A stretch of DNA of 55,972 nt, taken from positions 1-55,972 of the forward strand of contig NZ_JABGCH010000028.1 of assembly GCF_019799945.1 (NCBI RefSeq). The letters are read 5' to 3'. The translations under genes and the position numbers were made by a program. This stretch comes from Modestobacter marinus. GTDB lineage: Bacteria > Actinomycetota > Actinomycetes > Mycobacteriales > Geodermatophilaceae. This document shows, piece by piece, positions 45,234 through 53,941 of the stretch. Within the stretch, counting starts at the first letter, position 1; the number at the start of each line of letters is the position of its first letter. The notes under the pieces were generated by a model that was not told the origin of the DNA, searched no databases, and saw only the letters and a program-made list of their open reading frames with translations.

Positions 45234-46682
45234 TCAGCAGCCGGGAACGCGCGCGGCGGAGATGATCGCGTCGGCGCTGCGGTGGGCGTCGGCCGCGGTG
45301 GTCTGCCACCCGACGACCGAGATCCGCATGACCCGGCGTCCGCGGAAGGTGCTGCCGGCCAGCCAGCAGGTCCCGTCGCGCTGGACCTGCTCGATCACCG
45401 TGTCGGTGCAGCCGTCGTCGTCGCCGAAGCGGACGAGGACCTGGTTCAGCACGACGTCGTTGACAATCTCGATGCCGGGCTCCGCGGCCAGGCGCCCGGC
45501 GATCAGCCGGGCGTGGTCGCAGCACCGGTCGACGAGGTCGGCCAGGCCGCGGCGGCCCAGCTGACGCAGCGCCGCGTACACCGGCACGCCCCGGGCCCGC
45601 CGGGAGAACTCCGGCGTCCAGTCGAGGCCGTACGGCACGTCGTCGGCGTGGGCGGGGACGTAGGCGCTGGTCGAGGTCATGGCCGCGCGGTGGGCCTGCG
45701 GGTCGGTGACGACGGCGATCCCGCAGTCGTAGGGGACGTTGAGCCACTTGTGACCATCGGTCGCCCACGAGTCCGCCTGCTCGGCGCCGGCCAGGAGCGT
45801 GCGCCGCCGCGGGCTGGCGGCGACCCACAGACCGAACGCGCCGTCGACGTGCAGCCACGCCGCGTGCTCGCGACACACACGGGCGATGTCGACGAACGGG
45901 TCGAACGCCCCGGTGTGGATCTCCCCGGCCTGCGCGCAGACGATCGTCGGGCCGCCGGCGCCGCCGGTGAGGGCCTCTTCCAGGGCGTCGGCGCGCATCC
46001 GGCCCTGGTCGTCGGCCGGCACCACGTCGACGAGTCCACCCAGCCCGAGCAGCCGGCACGCGACCCCGATCGTGACGTGTGCGTACTCACCGGCCAGGAC
46101 GCGGATCCGGGGCGCGCCGTGCAGCCCGCGCGTCTCGACGTGCCAGCCGGCGTCGCGCAGGACCGCATGCCGCGCGGCGGCCAGGCAGGTGACGTTCGCC
46201 ATCTGGCAACCGGTGACGAACCCGACCCCACTGGACGCCGGCACACCGAGGAGCTCGCGCACCCAGCCGGCGGCGACCTCCTCGACCACCGACAGGGACG
46301 GTGCTGCGGGGAAGCCCCCGCCGTTCTGGTCCCACGCCGACACCAGCCAGTCGGCCGCCACCGCGACCGGCAGCGCGCCGCCGATGACGAACCCGAAGTA
46401 CCGCGGTCCACCCGACGCGACGAGCCCGGGACCGACGTCACGCGCCAGGCTCTCGATGATCACCGAAGGGTCCTCCCCCTCGTCGGTGAGTGGGCGTGCC
46501 AGCACGGCACGCATCTCACCGAGTCCCGCCTCGGCGCCCACCGGTCGTACCCCCAGCCCGTCGAGATACCGGCGGGCCAGTCGGGCGGCGTCGTCGAGAC
46601 AGTCGTAGCGCCGATCCGACGCCCGGACGTCCTCCGTCTCGAGCGACCGGTCAGCGCTCGTGGACGTCTCGTCGCTCTCCAT
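45234..46682 (-). CDS. Group II PLP-dependent decarboxylase family enzyme
   Basis: 482 residues; ATG 46682 with AGGAGG seven bases upstream. The fold-type I sequence has 'SGGPRYFGFVIGGALPVAVA', 'GGFPAAPSLSVVEEVAAGWV', 'GVGFVTGCQMANVTCLAAAR' and 'AWLHVDGAFGLWVAASPRRR' (Asp-x-Ala for the cofactor ring), with the Schiff-base Lys in 'ADSWATDGHKWLNVPYDCGI'. It most resembles aromatic-amino-acid/glutamate decarboxylase homologues common in soil actinobacteria, in which the amino acid substrate is rarely proven. It may also act as an aldehyde-forming enzyme of this family. Confidence 0.9.
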   Translation of the reverse strand: MESDETSTSADRSLETEDVRASDRRYDCLDDAARLARRYLDGLGVRPVGAEAGLGEMRAVLARPLTDEGEDPSVIIESLARDVGPGLVASGGPRYFGFVIGGALPVAVAADWLVSAWDQNGGGFPAAPSLSVVEEVAAGWVRELLGVPASSGVGFVTGCQMANVTCLAAARHAVLRDAGWHVETRGLHGAPRIRVLAGEYAHVTIGVACRLLGLGGLVDVVPADDQGRMRADALEEALTGGAGGPTIVCAQAGEIHTGAFDPFVDIARVCREHAAWLHVDGAFGLWVAASPRRRTLLAGAEQADSWATDGHKWLNVPYDCGIAVVTDPQAHRAAMTSTSAYVPAHADDVPYGLDWTPEFSRRARGVPVYAALRQLGRRGLADLVDRCCDHARLIAGRLAAEPGIEIVNDVVLNQVLVRFGDDDGCTDTVIEQVQRDGTCWLAGSTFRGRRVMRISVVGWQTTAADAHRSADAIISAARVPGC

Positions 46683-46969
46683 GAGGGTCCTCCTCGCTCC
46701 GGACAGCCGGCCGCCGGCCGTCGGCCAAGGATGGCCCGGCATCGGCCGCCCGGCGCCCGCCGGCCGCCCGGGAGATCGCGCGGCCCGAGTCGATCGCCGT
46801 CCACCCCGTCGTCGCCGTCGGGCAGGTGCATGCCGGTTCGTCGTACGTCGAGGAGCGACACCGGTCCGCGCTCGGAGTCGGCAGACCCGGGAGGTCGGCC
46901 GACCTAGCGTCCTCGGGCGACGGTGCCCGTCCGGGCGTCGAGTGCCGAGCAGCTGGAGGAACCTGTGCG

Positions 46970-47530
46970 ATGTCGCGCACGGCTCTGACCACGGTCGTGC
47001 TCGTCGTCCTCGTGTGGACGGCGATGCTGTCCTTCGGCGGCGTGGCGGCGGAGACCGTGATGCTCTACCCGAACATCTTCGGCGACCCACCGGCGTCCCT
47101 GGACCGGGCCCGTGAGTTCCTCGTCGCGGGTGGTCCCAGCGACTACTTCCCCCCGTTGGGCGCCACGGTCGTGCTCACCAGCCTGGTCGCGACGGTGCTG
47201 ACGTGGCGGGAGCCGCGGCTGCGGTGGTGGCTCGCCGCCGCGGCGACGGTCTTCACCGCCTGCGAGTTCCTGTTCTCGGTGGTGTTCTTCTGGCCGCGCA
47301 ACGAGATCATGTTCGTCGACCCGGTCGGCACCCACGCGCCGGAGTACCTGCGGCAGGTGGCCGAGGAGTTCGTCGCCGGGCACCGGGTGCGTCTCGTCGG
47401 CGGCGCGGTGACCTCCGCGCTGGCGTTCACGGCGCTGCTGCGCTGGGTCCGCGCCACCGCCGCGGTCGCGGCCGAGCGGGTGCGGGTCGGCCGCGGAGCG
47501 CGCCCGTCCCCGGACGGCGGGGAGCGATGA
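46970..47530 (+). CDS. Four-helix membrane protein, unknown function
   Basis: 186 residues from ATG 46970 (GGAGGAAC about ten bases upstream). Four hydrophobic helices: 'VVLVVLVWTAMLSFGGVAAE', 'LGATVVLTSLVATVLTWREP', 'WLAAAATVFTACEFLFSVVF' and 'LVGGAVTSALAFTALLRWVR'. An extracytoplasmic 'LYPNIFGDPPASLDRAREFL' loop follows TM1. It is reminiscent of DUF1772/anthrone-oxygenase-like proteins but I would not assign it to them. It starts a three-gene operon in which each stop overlaps the next start (ATGA). Confidence 0.65.
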   Translation: MSRTALTTVVLVVLVWTAMLSFGGVAAETVMLYPNIFGDPPASLDRAREFLVAGGPSDYFPPLGATVVLTSLVATVLTWREPRLRWWLAAAATVFTACEFLFSVVFFWPRNEIMFVDPVGTHAPEYLRQVAEEFVAGHRVRLVGGAVTSALAFTALLRWVRATAAVAAERVRVGRGARPSPDGGER

Positions 47531-48369
47531 CCAGTGAGGGGACGGCGGACGACGACGTGCCGCGCACCCGCGCCGCGTGTGCCCTCGCCGCCCACGCTCC
47601 CGGCTGCTCCGGCGCCGACCTGCGGGAGCTCGGCGGCGGGCTGGACCACAGCGCGTTCCTGGCGGGGGACCTGGTCCTGCGGGTCGCCGGCCCGGGAGCC
47701 CGCGCCGAGGTCACCCGCGAGGCCGAGCTGCTGCGGCTGGTCGCCGCGCACGTGTCCGTCCCGGTGCCCGTGCCCCGCTTCGCCGACCCGGTTCTCGGCG
47801 TGCTCGGCTACCCCCTGGTCTCGGGGCGGCCGCTGCTCGGACGGGCGGCACCCGAGGGGGCCGCTGCCCGGCTGGGGCGGGTCCTGCGCGAGTTGCACGG
47901 CGTCCCCCGGGCGGAGATCGGTGACCGGGCCCCGGTCGATCCCGCCGAGCCCGACGCCTGGCTCGCCGACCTCCCCGGCCCCGCGCCGCTGCTGCGGACC
48001 CTGCGCGCCACCCGACCCCGCCCGGCCCGGCAGCTGGTGCTGGCGCACACCGACCTGGGTGCCGAACACCTCCTCGAGTCGGACGGCGAGCTGACCGGGA
48101 TCATCGACTGGGCCGACGCGGCCGTCACCGACCCCGCGCTGGACCTCGCCCGGCCGTACCGGGACTTCGGCCCCGCCTTCCTCGACGACGTGCTGCTCGC
48201 CTACGGCTCCGACACCCCGGAGTTCCGGCAGCGCATCACGTTCTTCGCGCGGTGCGCCGCGCTGGAGGACCTGGCCTACGGACGGGAGAGCGGCCGGGAG
48301 GCGTACCGCCGGGCCGCCGAACGCAGCGTCGCGTGGCTGTTCCCCGGCGCGGCGGAGCCGACGGCATGA
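47527..48369 (+). CDS. Aminoglycoside-phosphotransferase-like kinase
   Basis: 280 residues. An N-lobe with 'LRELGGGLDHSAFLAGDLVL' and 'VTREAELLRLVAAHVSVPVP' (Glu of the alphaC helix), then 'GYPLVSGRPL'. The C-lobe catalytic loop is 'QLVLAHTDLGAEHLLESDGE' (H-x-D-L with Asp as the base) and the metal-binding 'LTGIIDWADAAVTDPALDLA'. This is the APH/choline-kinase fold. The second conserved region reads HTDLGAEHLL where antibiotic kinases have HGDLxPxNxL, so the target is more likely a small metabolite than an antibiotic. Coupled by ATGA overlap to both neighbours. Confidence 0.85.
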   Translation: MTSEGTADDDVPRTRAACALAAHAPGCSGADLRELGGGLDHSAFLAGDLVLRVAGPGARAEVTREAELLRLVAAHVSVPVPVPRFADPVLGVLGYPLVSGRPLLGRAAPEGAAARLGRVLRELHGVPRAEIGDRAPVDPAEPDAWLADLPGPAPLLRTLRATRPRPARQLVLAHTDLGAEHLLESDGELTGIIDWADAAVTDPALDLARPYRDFGPAFLDDVLLAYGSDTPEFRQRITFFARCAALEDLAYGRESGREAYRRAAERSVAWLFPGAAEPTA

Positions 48370-48794
48370 CCACGACGCCCGGGCACCACCCGCGGACCTT
48401 GCACCTGCCGACCGGCGAGACCGTCACGATCCTCGCCTCGGGCCGCGACACCGGCGGTGAGCCCACCGATCTCCGCTCGGCGATCCGGGTGGTCGCCGCC
48501 GGGGAGTCGCTGCTGTCCCCGGCGGTCACCGGGACGGTGCTGCGGTCGCTGGCCGACCGGCTGCGGGCCACGGTGGACGACGCGCCGCTGCAGGGCCTGA
48601 CCGAGCGGGAGCGGGAGGTGCTGGCCCTGGTGGGGCGGGGCCGGTCCAACGAGGAGATCGCCCGGGAGCTGTTCCTCTCACCGGCGACGGCGCGCACCTA
48701 CGTCTCGCGGCTGCTCGCCAAGCTCGGTGCCCGTGACCGCGCCCGCCTGGTGGTGCTCGCCTACGAGACGGGTCTCGTCGTCCCGGGGACGTGA
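48366..48794 (+). CDS. LuxR-type HTH protein without a receiver domain
   Basis: 142 residues from ATG 48366 (ATGA overlap). The C-terminal 65 residues are a NarL/FixJ HTH: 'LQGLTEREREVLALVGRGRS' then NEEIARELFLSPATARTYVSRLL-type continuation to 'AKLGARDRARLVVLAYETGL'. Before it, 'SAIRVVAAGESLLSPAVTGT' then VLRSLADRL matches only the last helix of a receiver domain plus linker. The phosphoacceptor part is absent, replaced by ~40 residues (TLHLPTGETVTILASGRDTG). It may be constitutively DNA-binding or be governed by partners. Convergent with the flavodoxin gene. Confidence 0.8.
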   Translation: MTTTPGHHPRTLHLPTGETVTILASGRDTGGEPTDLRSAIRVVAAGESLLSPAVTGTVLRSLADRLRATVDDAPLQGLTEREREVLALVGRGRSNEEIARELFLSPATARTYVSRLLAKLGARDRARLVVLAYETGLVVPGT

Positions 48795-48815
48795 CGACAG
48801 CGCGGCCCGTCGCGG

Positions 48816-49370
48816 TCAGGACGGCGCGGTGGCCGGCGCCGTCGGGGTGCCCGGGCGGAGCCCGGCGGCGATCTCCTCGGCCCAGCCGCGGAGGGCCTCC
48901 CAGTCCCGGAAGTCGCCGAGCGGTGCGCGCATGGCGGTGACCATCGCCCGTTCCCCGACGGTCAGCAGGCGCTTGTCCAGGCGTCCCGGGAACACCCGCC
49001 GTCCCTGAGCGCCGACCATGGCGGCGATCGGACCGGCGTCGTGCGGCTCGTCCGGCGGGAACGGCGGCTCACCGATCGGCCCGCTGCTGAGCAGCCAGAC
49101 CGGCCGGACGCGCAGCGCCGTCACCTGGTCGGCCGCGTAGTGCCGGGCCGGCTCCAGCCAGCGGCCCACGTACACCGCGCTGGCCAGCACGACGGCGTCG
49201 TAGCGCGCGGCGTCGGGTCGTCGCTCGATGGGCAGGGCCTCGGCGGTCAGCCCGCACCGCTGTCCGGCCGCCGATTCCTGCAGGGTTCGGGCGAGGAAGG
49301 TGGCCATCTCCATCGTGGCGCCGTGCTTGCTCGCGGCTGCCACGAGGACGCGGGGCTGGGTGGCGCTCAT
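48816..49370 (-). CDS. Flavodoxin-domain protein
   Basis: 184 residues; ATG 49370 overlaps the upstream stop (ATGA). 'RVLVAAASKHGATMEMATFL' is the FMN phosphate loop (in the 'AxxSKxGxT' form of protoporphyrinogen-oxidase HemG-like flavodoxins). 'YDAVVLASAVYVGRWLEPAR' and 'RVRPVWLLSSGPIGEPPFPP' are the two flavin loops. 'LGDFRDWEALRGWAEEIA' ends the fold. Such proteins sit in DosR-type dormancy regulons. It is the third gene of the nitroreductase-USP-flavodoxin operon. Confidence 0.83.
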   Translation of the reverse strand: MSATQPRVLVAAASKHGATMEMATFLARTLQESAAGQRCGLTAEALPIERRPDAARYDAVVLASAVYVGRWLEPARHYAADQVTALRVRPVWLLSSGPIGEPPFPPDEPHDAGPIAAMVGAQGRRVFPGRLDKRLLTVGERAMVTAMRAPLGDFRDWEALRGWAEEIAAGLRPGTPTAPATAPS

Positions 49371-50314
49371 CTGCCGTACTCCGATCGGTCGGTGGGGGAG
49401 AGGTCGCTCCGCTCGGGGCGCCGGTCCGGGTCTCCGGCCCGTCCCGGTGCCAGCGAGAGCGCGAGGACGGGAGCCCGGGCCAGGGGAGCGGCCGCGGGCG
49501 GGACGAGCAGCACCGGAACGCCGGCCTGGCTCAGCACCGCCCGGAGGACCGGCGGCAGGGCGCCGGCCGGGTCCCCGCGGCCCACGACGAGCAACTGCGC
49601 GCCGCGCTCGGCCGGTCCCAGGTGCCGACCCGAGGGGTCGTCCGGCCGACGGCAGCGGATCCGTACGCCGGGCGCCGCCCGGCCCATCCGCTCCACGGCG
49701 GCGGCCAGACCGGTCCCGGCCGGTCCGACCGGCCCACCGGTCCGCGAGAGGTCCACGACCTCCAGGTCGCTGCCGCGGGTCGTCGCCTCCAGCAGAGCGG
49801 TCGAGAGCAGACGGGAGGACGTCGCGGCATCGCGCGGGTCGACGAGTGCCACGACGGGGCCGTCGACGACGCGGCCCGACGGGACGGCGGCGCAGAGCAC
49901 GGGACACGGCGCCCGGCGGACCACCTCCACCCTGACGCGGCCGAGCACGCCGGACGACGGCGCCGCCCCGTGGGGGCCGAGGACGAGCAGCTCGGCGGAG
50001 GCGGTCTCCTCGAGGAGGACCTCCGCCGCGGTCCCCTCGACCAGGGCAGTGGTGATCTGGCCCCCCGGGTACTGGCGGAGCAGGGTCTCCCGCAGGTCGC
50101 CGAGCGCCGCGAGTGCCGCCCGGCGGGCGGCCTCCCGGCCGGGGGGTACGGGTCCCGCGCCGGGGGAGGGCACGGGCCGGTCGAACGCGCGCACCAGACG
50201 GACGGGCAGGAGCCGGCGACGCGCCACGGCGGTCGCGGCTGCTGCCGCCGCCGCGGCGAGATCGTAACCGTCGACGCCGGCGACGACCGCCGGGAACCTG
50301 CTGCTCACACCCAT
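49367..50314 (-). CDS. Universal stress protein, two-domain
   Basis: 315 residues from ATG 50314, overlapping the nitroreductase stop by ten bases. Domain 1 (about 1-145) has 'AVVAGVDGYDLAAAAAAAAT', 'TTALVEGTAAEVLLEETASA' and 'ELLVLGPHGAAPSSGVLGRV' (degenerate GxxG(9)GS ATP loop), then 'VEVVRRAPCPVLCA'. Domain 2 has 'GPVVALVDPRDAATSSRLLS', 'AQLLVVGRGDPAGALPPVLR' and 'VPVLLVPP'. Nucleotide-binding Ser/Gly positions are partly lost in both. It probably acts in hypoxia or stationary-phase survival as its neighbours do. Confidence 0.8.
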   Translation of the reverse strand: MGVSSRFPAVVAGVDGYDLAAAAAAAATAVARRRLLPVRLVRAFDRPVPSPGAGPVPPGREAARRAALAALGDLRETLLRQYPGGQITTALVEGTAAEVLLEETASAELLVLGPHGAAPSSGVLGRVRVEVVRRAPCPVLCAAVPSGRVVDGPVVALVDPRDAATSSRLLSTALLEATTRGSDLEVVDLSRTGGPVGPAGTGLAAAVERMGRAAPGVRIRCRRPDDPSGRHLGPAERGAQLLVVGRGDPAGALPPVLRAVLSQAGVPVLLVPPAAAPLARAPVLALSLAPGRAGDPDRRPERSDLSPTDRSEYGR

Positions 50315-51318
50315 GTGGTGCCTCCCCGCCCGTCGGGCACCGGCCGCGGGACGCGGTCCCGGACGGCGTCGTCCCGGCGTCGCCGGGGGGCCTCCTCTGC
50401 AGGCGCGGCGAAACCGATTCGGAGCAGCATCTGCGGGTGCTGCTCCCCGGTGATCCCGGCGCGCAGCTGGTCGCGGGTCCGGGAGACCTCGAGGGCCTGG
50501 GTCATCGGGCCGGCCGCCCAGCCCAGCCGGGTGAGCTGCAGCAGGAGCCGTTGCAGCGCCTCCCCGGCGCGGAGCCAGGCAGGCGGGTCGTCCGCCCGGG
50601 TCGCCAGCAGCACGAACGACCGGTCTGCTCCGGACTCGCTGTCCGCCCTCGCCCGCTCCGGTGGGAAGGGGTCCTCGGGAGCGGACGGGCCGCCGGCCGG
50701 TGCGGGCTGTGTCCGCCATCGGCGGAGGTCCGCGCGGCAGGCCGGATCGCCGCTCTGCGCCATGTCGGCCTCCCGGCTGAGCTGCACGACCAGGCGGCGG
50801 TGCTCCGGAGTGAGCACCGGCACGAGCGTGGCGCCCTCCGCGGCGGCCGCCGCGGCGAGGTGGTCCAGCAGCTCATCAGGCACCTCCTCGGCCAGGAAGC
50901 CGCGCCGGTTCGACCGCCGCTGGTGGACGACGGACGCCAGCTGGGCGATCCCCGGCTCGGGAGCTCCGTGGACGGGGCGCACGACCGCCGCCAGGTCGGG
51001 GCGGGCACTGTCCGGGAAGCGGTCCACCGCCACCGCCCAGCCGCCCGCAGCCAGCGACACCCGCACGTTGAACAGGGCCGCCCCCAGGCTCTCCACGAGC
51101 TCCCGGCCCGCCGGGTCCAGGGCGGCCAGCCGGCGCGACGGATCGGCGAGCAGCTCCAGCCGGTCGCGGTGCAGCACGATCGTCCAGGGCCGGCTGTCGT
51201 GCACCGACGGGGCGGCCCGCGCCGCGTCGGCGGCGGCCTCCAGCGCCCGCATCCGCTCGTCGAGGGACGGGTCGGGCGCCTCACCCGTGGGCGAGCCGCC
51301 CGTCGTCGGCGTCGTCAT
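50305..51318 (-). CDS. Acg-like nitroreductase-family protein
   Basis: 337 residues; ATG 51318 with GGGAGGGAG upstream. It looks like a fusion of two nitroreductase half-domains, as in mycobacterial Acg (Rv2032). 'DAARAAPSVHDSRPWTIVLH' and 'RDRLELLADPSRRLAALDPA' then GRELVESLGAALFNVRVSLA give the N-terminal half. 'QRRSNRRGFLAEEVPDELLD' and 'FVLLATRADDPPAWLRAGEA' then LQRLLLQLTRLGWAAGPMTQ give the second. Acg binds and perhaps sequesters FMN and belongs to the DosR dormancy regulon. It heads the minus operon; a DosR-like palindrome lies about 80 bases upstream of its start. Confidence 0.83.
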   Translation of the reverse strand: MTTPTTGGSPTGEAPDPSLDERMRALEAAADAARAAPSVHDSRPWTIVLHRDRLELLADPSRRLAALDPAGRELVESLGAALFNVRVSLAAGGWAVAVDRFPDSARPDLAAVVRPVHGAPEPGIAQLASVVHQRRSNRRGFLAEEVPDELLDHLAAAAAAEGATLVPVLTPEHRRLVVQLSREADMAQSGDPACRADLRRWRTQPAPAGGPSAPEDPFPPERARADSESGADRSFVLLATRADDPPAWLRAGEALQRLLLQLTRLGWAAGPMTQALEVSRTRDQLRAGITGEQHPQMLLRIGFAAPAEEAPRRRRDDAVRDRVPRPVPDGRGGTTWV

Positions 51319-51397
51319 CGTCGGACTCCCTCCCGGTGGTCCCTCGACGATCGCACCGGAAGGACGGCGGCGCCCGGGTCGCGAGTCACTTCCGCCG

Positions 51398-51411
51398 GGG
51401 ACCAAGGACCC
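51398..51411. promoter_or_regulatory. DosR/DevR-like box upstream of the nitroreductase operon
   Basis: GGGACCAAGGACCC fits GGGAC-N4-GTCCC with one mismatch in the right half (GACCC for GTCCC). It lies between the nitroreductase operon and the small plus-strand USP fragment. Confidence 0.45.
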
Positions 51412-51480
51412 CCGCGCTGCGCCGCGTCAGGACCGCGACCGTGGAGCCGACAGACCCGCTGCGCACCGGGGAGCCCGCCA

Positions 51481-51707
51481 TGGGCACGCCCGGAACCGGT
51501 CGCCCCGATCCGACCCGGCTCGGACCGTTCCGGACGGCGCGCTCCGGCGCCCGGGTCCGGGCAGCGGTCGCCGAGACAGGCGTGCGCGGGCGCACACGGG
51601 TCCAGGTGCTCACCGGGCCGGTGGCGGAGGTGCTCACCGCCCTCTCCGAGCCGGCCGACGTGCTGGTGCCCGGCCGGGACCACGGGGAGGCGGGTCGGGC
51701 GGGCTGA
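51481..51707 (+). pseudogene. Truncated universal stress protein fragment
   Basis: 75 codons from ATG 51481. The end reads RVQVLTGPVAEVLTALSEPA then DVLVPGRDHGEAGRAG, which matches only the middle 'V..G.PAEVL...S..ADLLVVG.RG' part of USP domains. The N-terminal beta-strand, the Asp that binds adenine and the C-terminal 'GSVSxxVxxxAxCPVxVV' are missing. It overlaps the 3' end of the broken flavodoxin gene on the other strand. It is likely a leftover. Confidence 0.4.
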
Positions 51708-52254
51708 CGCTCGTCGCCGGGCCGGGCGACGGCGACCCGGTCAACTGGGCGGCCACGTCGTCCGCCCACCGGTCGATCGCGGCCCAGTCGCGCTGGTCAC
51801 CCGGCCGCCCCCCGACCCCACGCCAGAAGGCGCGGCCCGCCCGGTTCATCCCCTCGGTGACCACCACCCCGGCGAAGAGCCGGTGGTCGCGCCGGACGAG
51901 GCCCGCCGGGAAGCCCTGCTCGATCCGTCGGACCTCCTGCCTGCCCAGCCACCGCCGGAAGGCACCGGTCGGCGCCAGGCCACCCACGCTGAACGCTCAG
52001 CAGGGACGGGCCGGCACCGAGGCGGCTCGCTGGAGGAACCCGACGGCGGCGGGCAGCCACGCCATGCCGTGCACCGCGCTGCCGACGACCCAGGCCCCGT
52101 GGTCGTCCGGGTCCAGGTCGGCCGACAGGGGTGCGCAGGTCACGGCCACACCGCCGGCGCGCAGGCGGGCGGCGATCCGGTCGGCGACGCCCCGGGTGGA
52201 GCCGGCCGCGGACGCGTGGCCGACCAGCGCCGTCCGGTCCGGCCGCGGCACCAT
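51634..52254 (-). pseudogene. Flavodoxin-domain gene with an in-frame stop
   Basis: The gene starts at ATG 52254, one base after the USP stop. 'ALVGHASAAGSTRGVADRIA', 'AWVVGSAVHGMAWLPAAVGF' are the flavodoxin loops. At 51997-51999 a TGA interrupts RPC-stop-AFSVGGLAPTG. The sequence then continues in the same frame with 'FRRWLGRQEVRRIEQGFPAG', 'LVRRDHRLFAGVVVTEGMNR' and 'WAAIDRWADDVAAQLT'. Related proteins have RPVW(L)FS at this point (compare RPVWLLSSG in the gene at 48816-49370), so the ancestral codon was probably TGG (Trp), changed by one G-to-A substitution. Without read-through the product is an 85-residue fragment. Confidence 0.75.
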
Positions 52255-52255
52255 C

Positions 52256-53154
52256 TCAGCCTGCCGTCCTCGAGGTGATCGGGACCACGGCGAGCGGGCA
52301 GGGAGCCCGGTGCAGCACGCCGTGGGTGGTGGACCCGAGCGTGGCCAGCCGGTTGCGCCGGCGGTGCCCGATGACCAGGAGCTCCGCGGTCAGCGCGGCA
52401 GCGACCAGGGCCCGGGCGGTCCTGTCGCGGACCACCACCTCGCGCACGGGCACGGCCGGGACCTCGTCCCGCCATCCGGCCATCGCCTCCGCCAGCACGC
52501 GTTCCTCGTCCGCGCGGACGCTGCTCCAGTCGATCAGGACGCTGAGCGACTGGTAGGGCGTCTCCAGGACGACGTCCTGCCAGGCGTGCACGGCGATCAG
52601 GTCGGTGCCGCGGGCCGCGGCCTCCTCGAAGGCGAAGGCGAGGACCTCGTCGTCACCGGGCCGACCCTCGACGCCCACGACGACGGACCGTCGCTGGCTG
52701 ACCGCGGCGGAGACGTCGTCGGGGAGGACGAGGACGGGGCAGTCGGCCGTGGGGACGACGGCGCCGGCGGTGGACCCCGTGAGCAGCCCGGCACCCCACC
52801 GACGCCGCGGCTGCCGAGGACGACGAGCTGGGCGCGCGCAGACGCCTCCCGCAGCACGTCCGCGGGCGCACCCTCGACCACCGACCAGCTCACCGGGCCC
52901 TCGCCGACCGCGTCCGTCACCTCGGCGGCGACGGACCGGAGCACCTCGGAGACGCGCTGGTTGACGGCGGAGAAGAGCCCGGGCTCCGGTGCCACGGTCA
53001 CCGTGCCGAAGAAGGCCCTGGGCAGCGCCGAGACGAGCTCGAGGGGCGCGGAGCGGCGCCGGGCTTCCGCCGCGGCGAGGTGCGCGGCCGCACGCGCGTT
53101 CTCCGATCCGTCGACTCCCACGACGACAGGTCGACCGGGGTCGGGCACGGTCAT
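52256..53154 (-). pseudogene. Two-domain universal stress protein with a frameshift
   Basis: ATG 53154 with GGAGGAG upstream. Domain 1 is normal: 'RPVVVGVDGSENARAAAHLA', 'VVEGAPADVLREASARAQLV' and VLGSRGVGG. The frame then fails, and GAGLLTGSTAGAVVPTADCP, 'VLVLPDDVSAAVSQRRSVVV' then the whole of domain 2 ('LIAVHAWQDVVLETPYQSLS', 'ALTAELLVIGHRRRNRLATL', 'GSTTHGVLHRAPCPLAVVPI') continue in another frame. Adding one C to the C4 run at 52795-52798 restores a continuous ~300-residue protein. The break falls in the ATP-binding GxxG...GS loop. Either a real mutation or a homopolymer error. Confidence 0.8.
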
Positions 53155-53171
53155 GGCTGTCTCCTCCTCGC

Positions 53172-53860
53172 TCAGCGGGTGTGCGCAGGGGGTTCACCGC
53201 GGGTGTCGACTGCCGTGGCCGGGTCCTCGGCCGGGTCCAGACCCTCGATCCGGACGTCGATCACCCCGGGAACGGTCCGGGCCAAGCTCGTGACGGCCCG
53301 CTGGAGGGTGCCCGGGTCCGCGGTGGCGTCGCTGTCCAGCGGACCCCGGCCGACCCGGCGCACGGTCGCCACCCCGTCGGACACGGCGACCGACCAGCCG
53401 TCCGGGTCCTGGGTGTACGCCTCGACCAGCCGCAGCAGGTCCCACCGGATGTCGTCATCGGAATGGACCAGGGTCCGCAGCAGGTCCCGGCGGCTGACGA
53501 TGCCGGCCAGCCGGTAGCCGTCCACGACAGGGACGCTGCGCAGGCGGGCGTCGACGAACAGCCGCGCGACGTCGGCGACGTCGGCGGCACGGTCCGCACC
53601 GGGGAGGTCATCACCCCGCGCACCAGCAGCGCCGGAGGCGTCCGCGCCCCGGACTCGCGGATCAGGGGCAGCCGGGGGTCCTGCGGCAGGCGGTCGCGCA
53701 GCACGTCCGCCTCGGTGACGATGCCGATCACGACGCCGTGGTCGTCCACCACGGGCAGTGCCGCGAACCCGCGGTCGGCCATGACCGCGGCGGCGTCCTT
53801 GGCCGGCGTGTCCGGGCCCACGGTGACCACGTCACCGGTCATGACGTCCCTGATCTGCAC
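53172..53860 (-). pseudogene. CBS-domain pair plus BON domain protein with a frameshift
   Basis: ATG 53860. CBS 1 is 'IRDVMTGDVVTVGPDTPAKD' and 'ALPVVDDHGVVIGIVTEADV'. CBS 2 begins 'VRGVMTSPVRTVP', then continues in another frame as ADVADVARLFVDARLRSVPV and 'VDGYRLAGIVSRRDLLRTLV'. A BON domain ends it ('RLVEAYTQDPDGWSVAVSDG', 'VIDVRIEGLDP'). One missing base near 53583-53590 explains the shift. Intact versions (CBS-CBS-BON) accompany USP genes in hypoxia regulons and probably sense adenine nucleotides. First gene of the CBS-USP-flavodoxin operon, all three members of which are broken. Confidence 0.78.
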
Positions 53861-53941
53861 GGCTTCCCCCTCGTCCTCGGCGGCGAGGACGAGCTAGGGC
53901 GACGGCACCGGCCGGTACAGGGACGTGCGGAGGCTGCGAGC

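Noticed and set aside
49622-53293. Plus-strand frame of over 1,200 codons across the stress cluster
   Set aside because: Antisense to conserved nitroreductase, USP and flavodoxin genes; amino-acid composition is that of a GC shadow.
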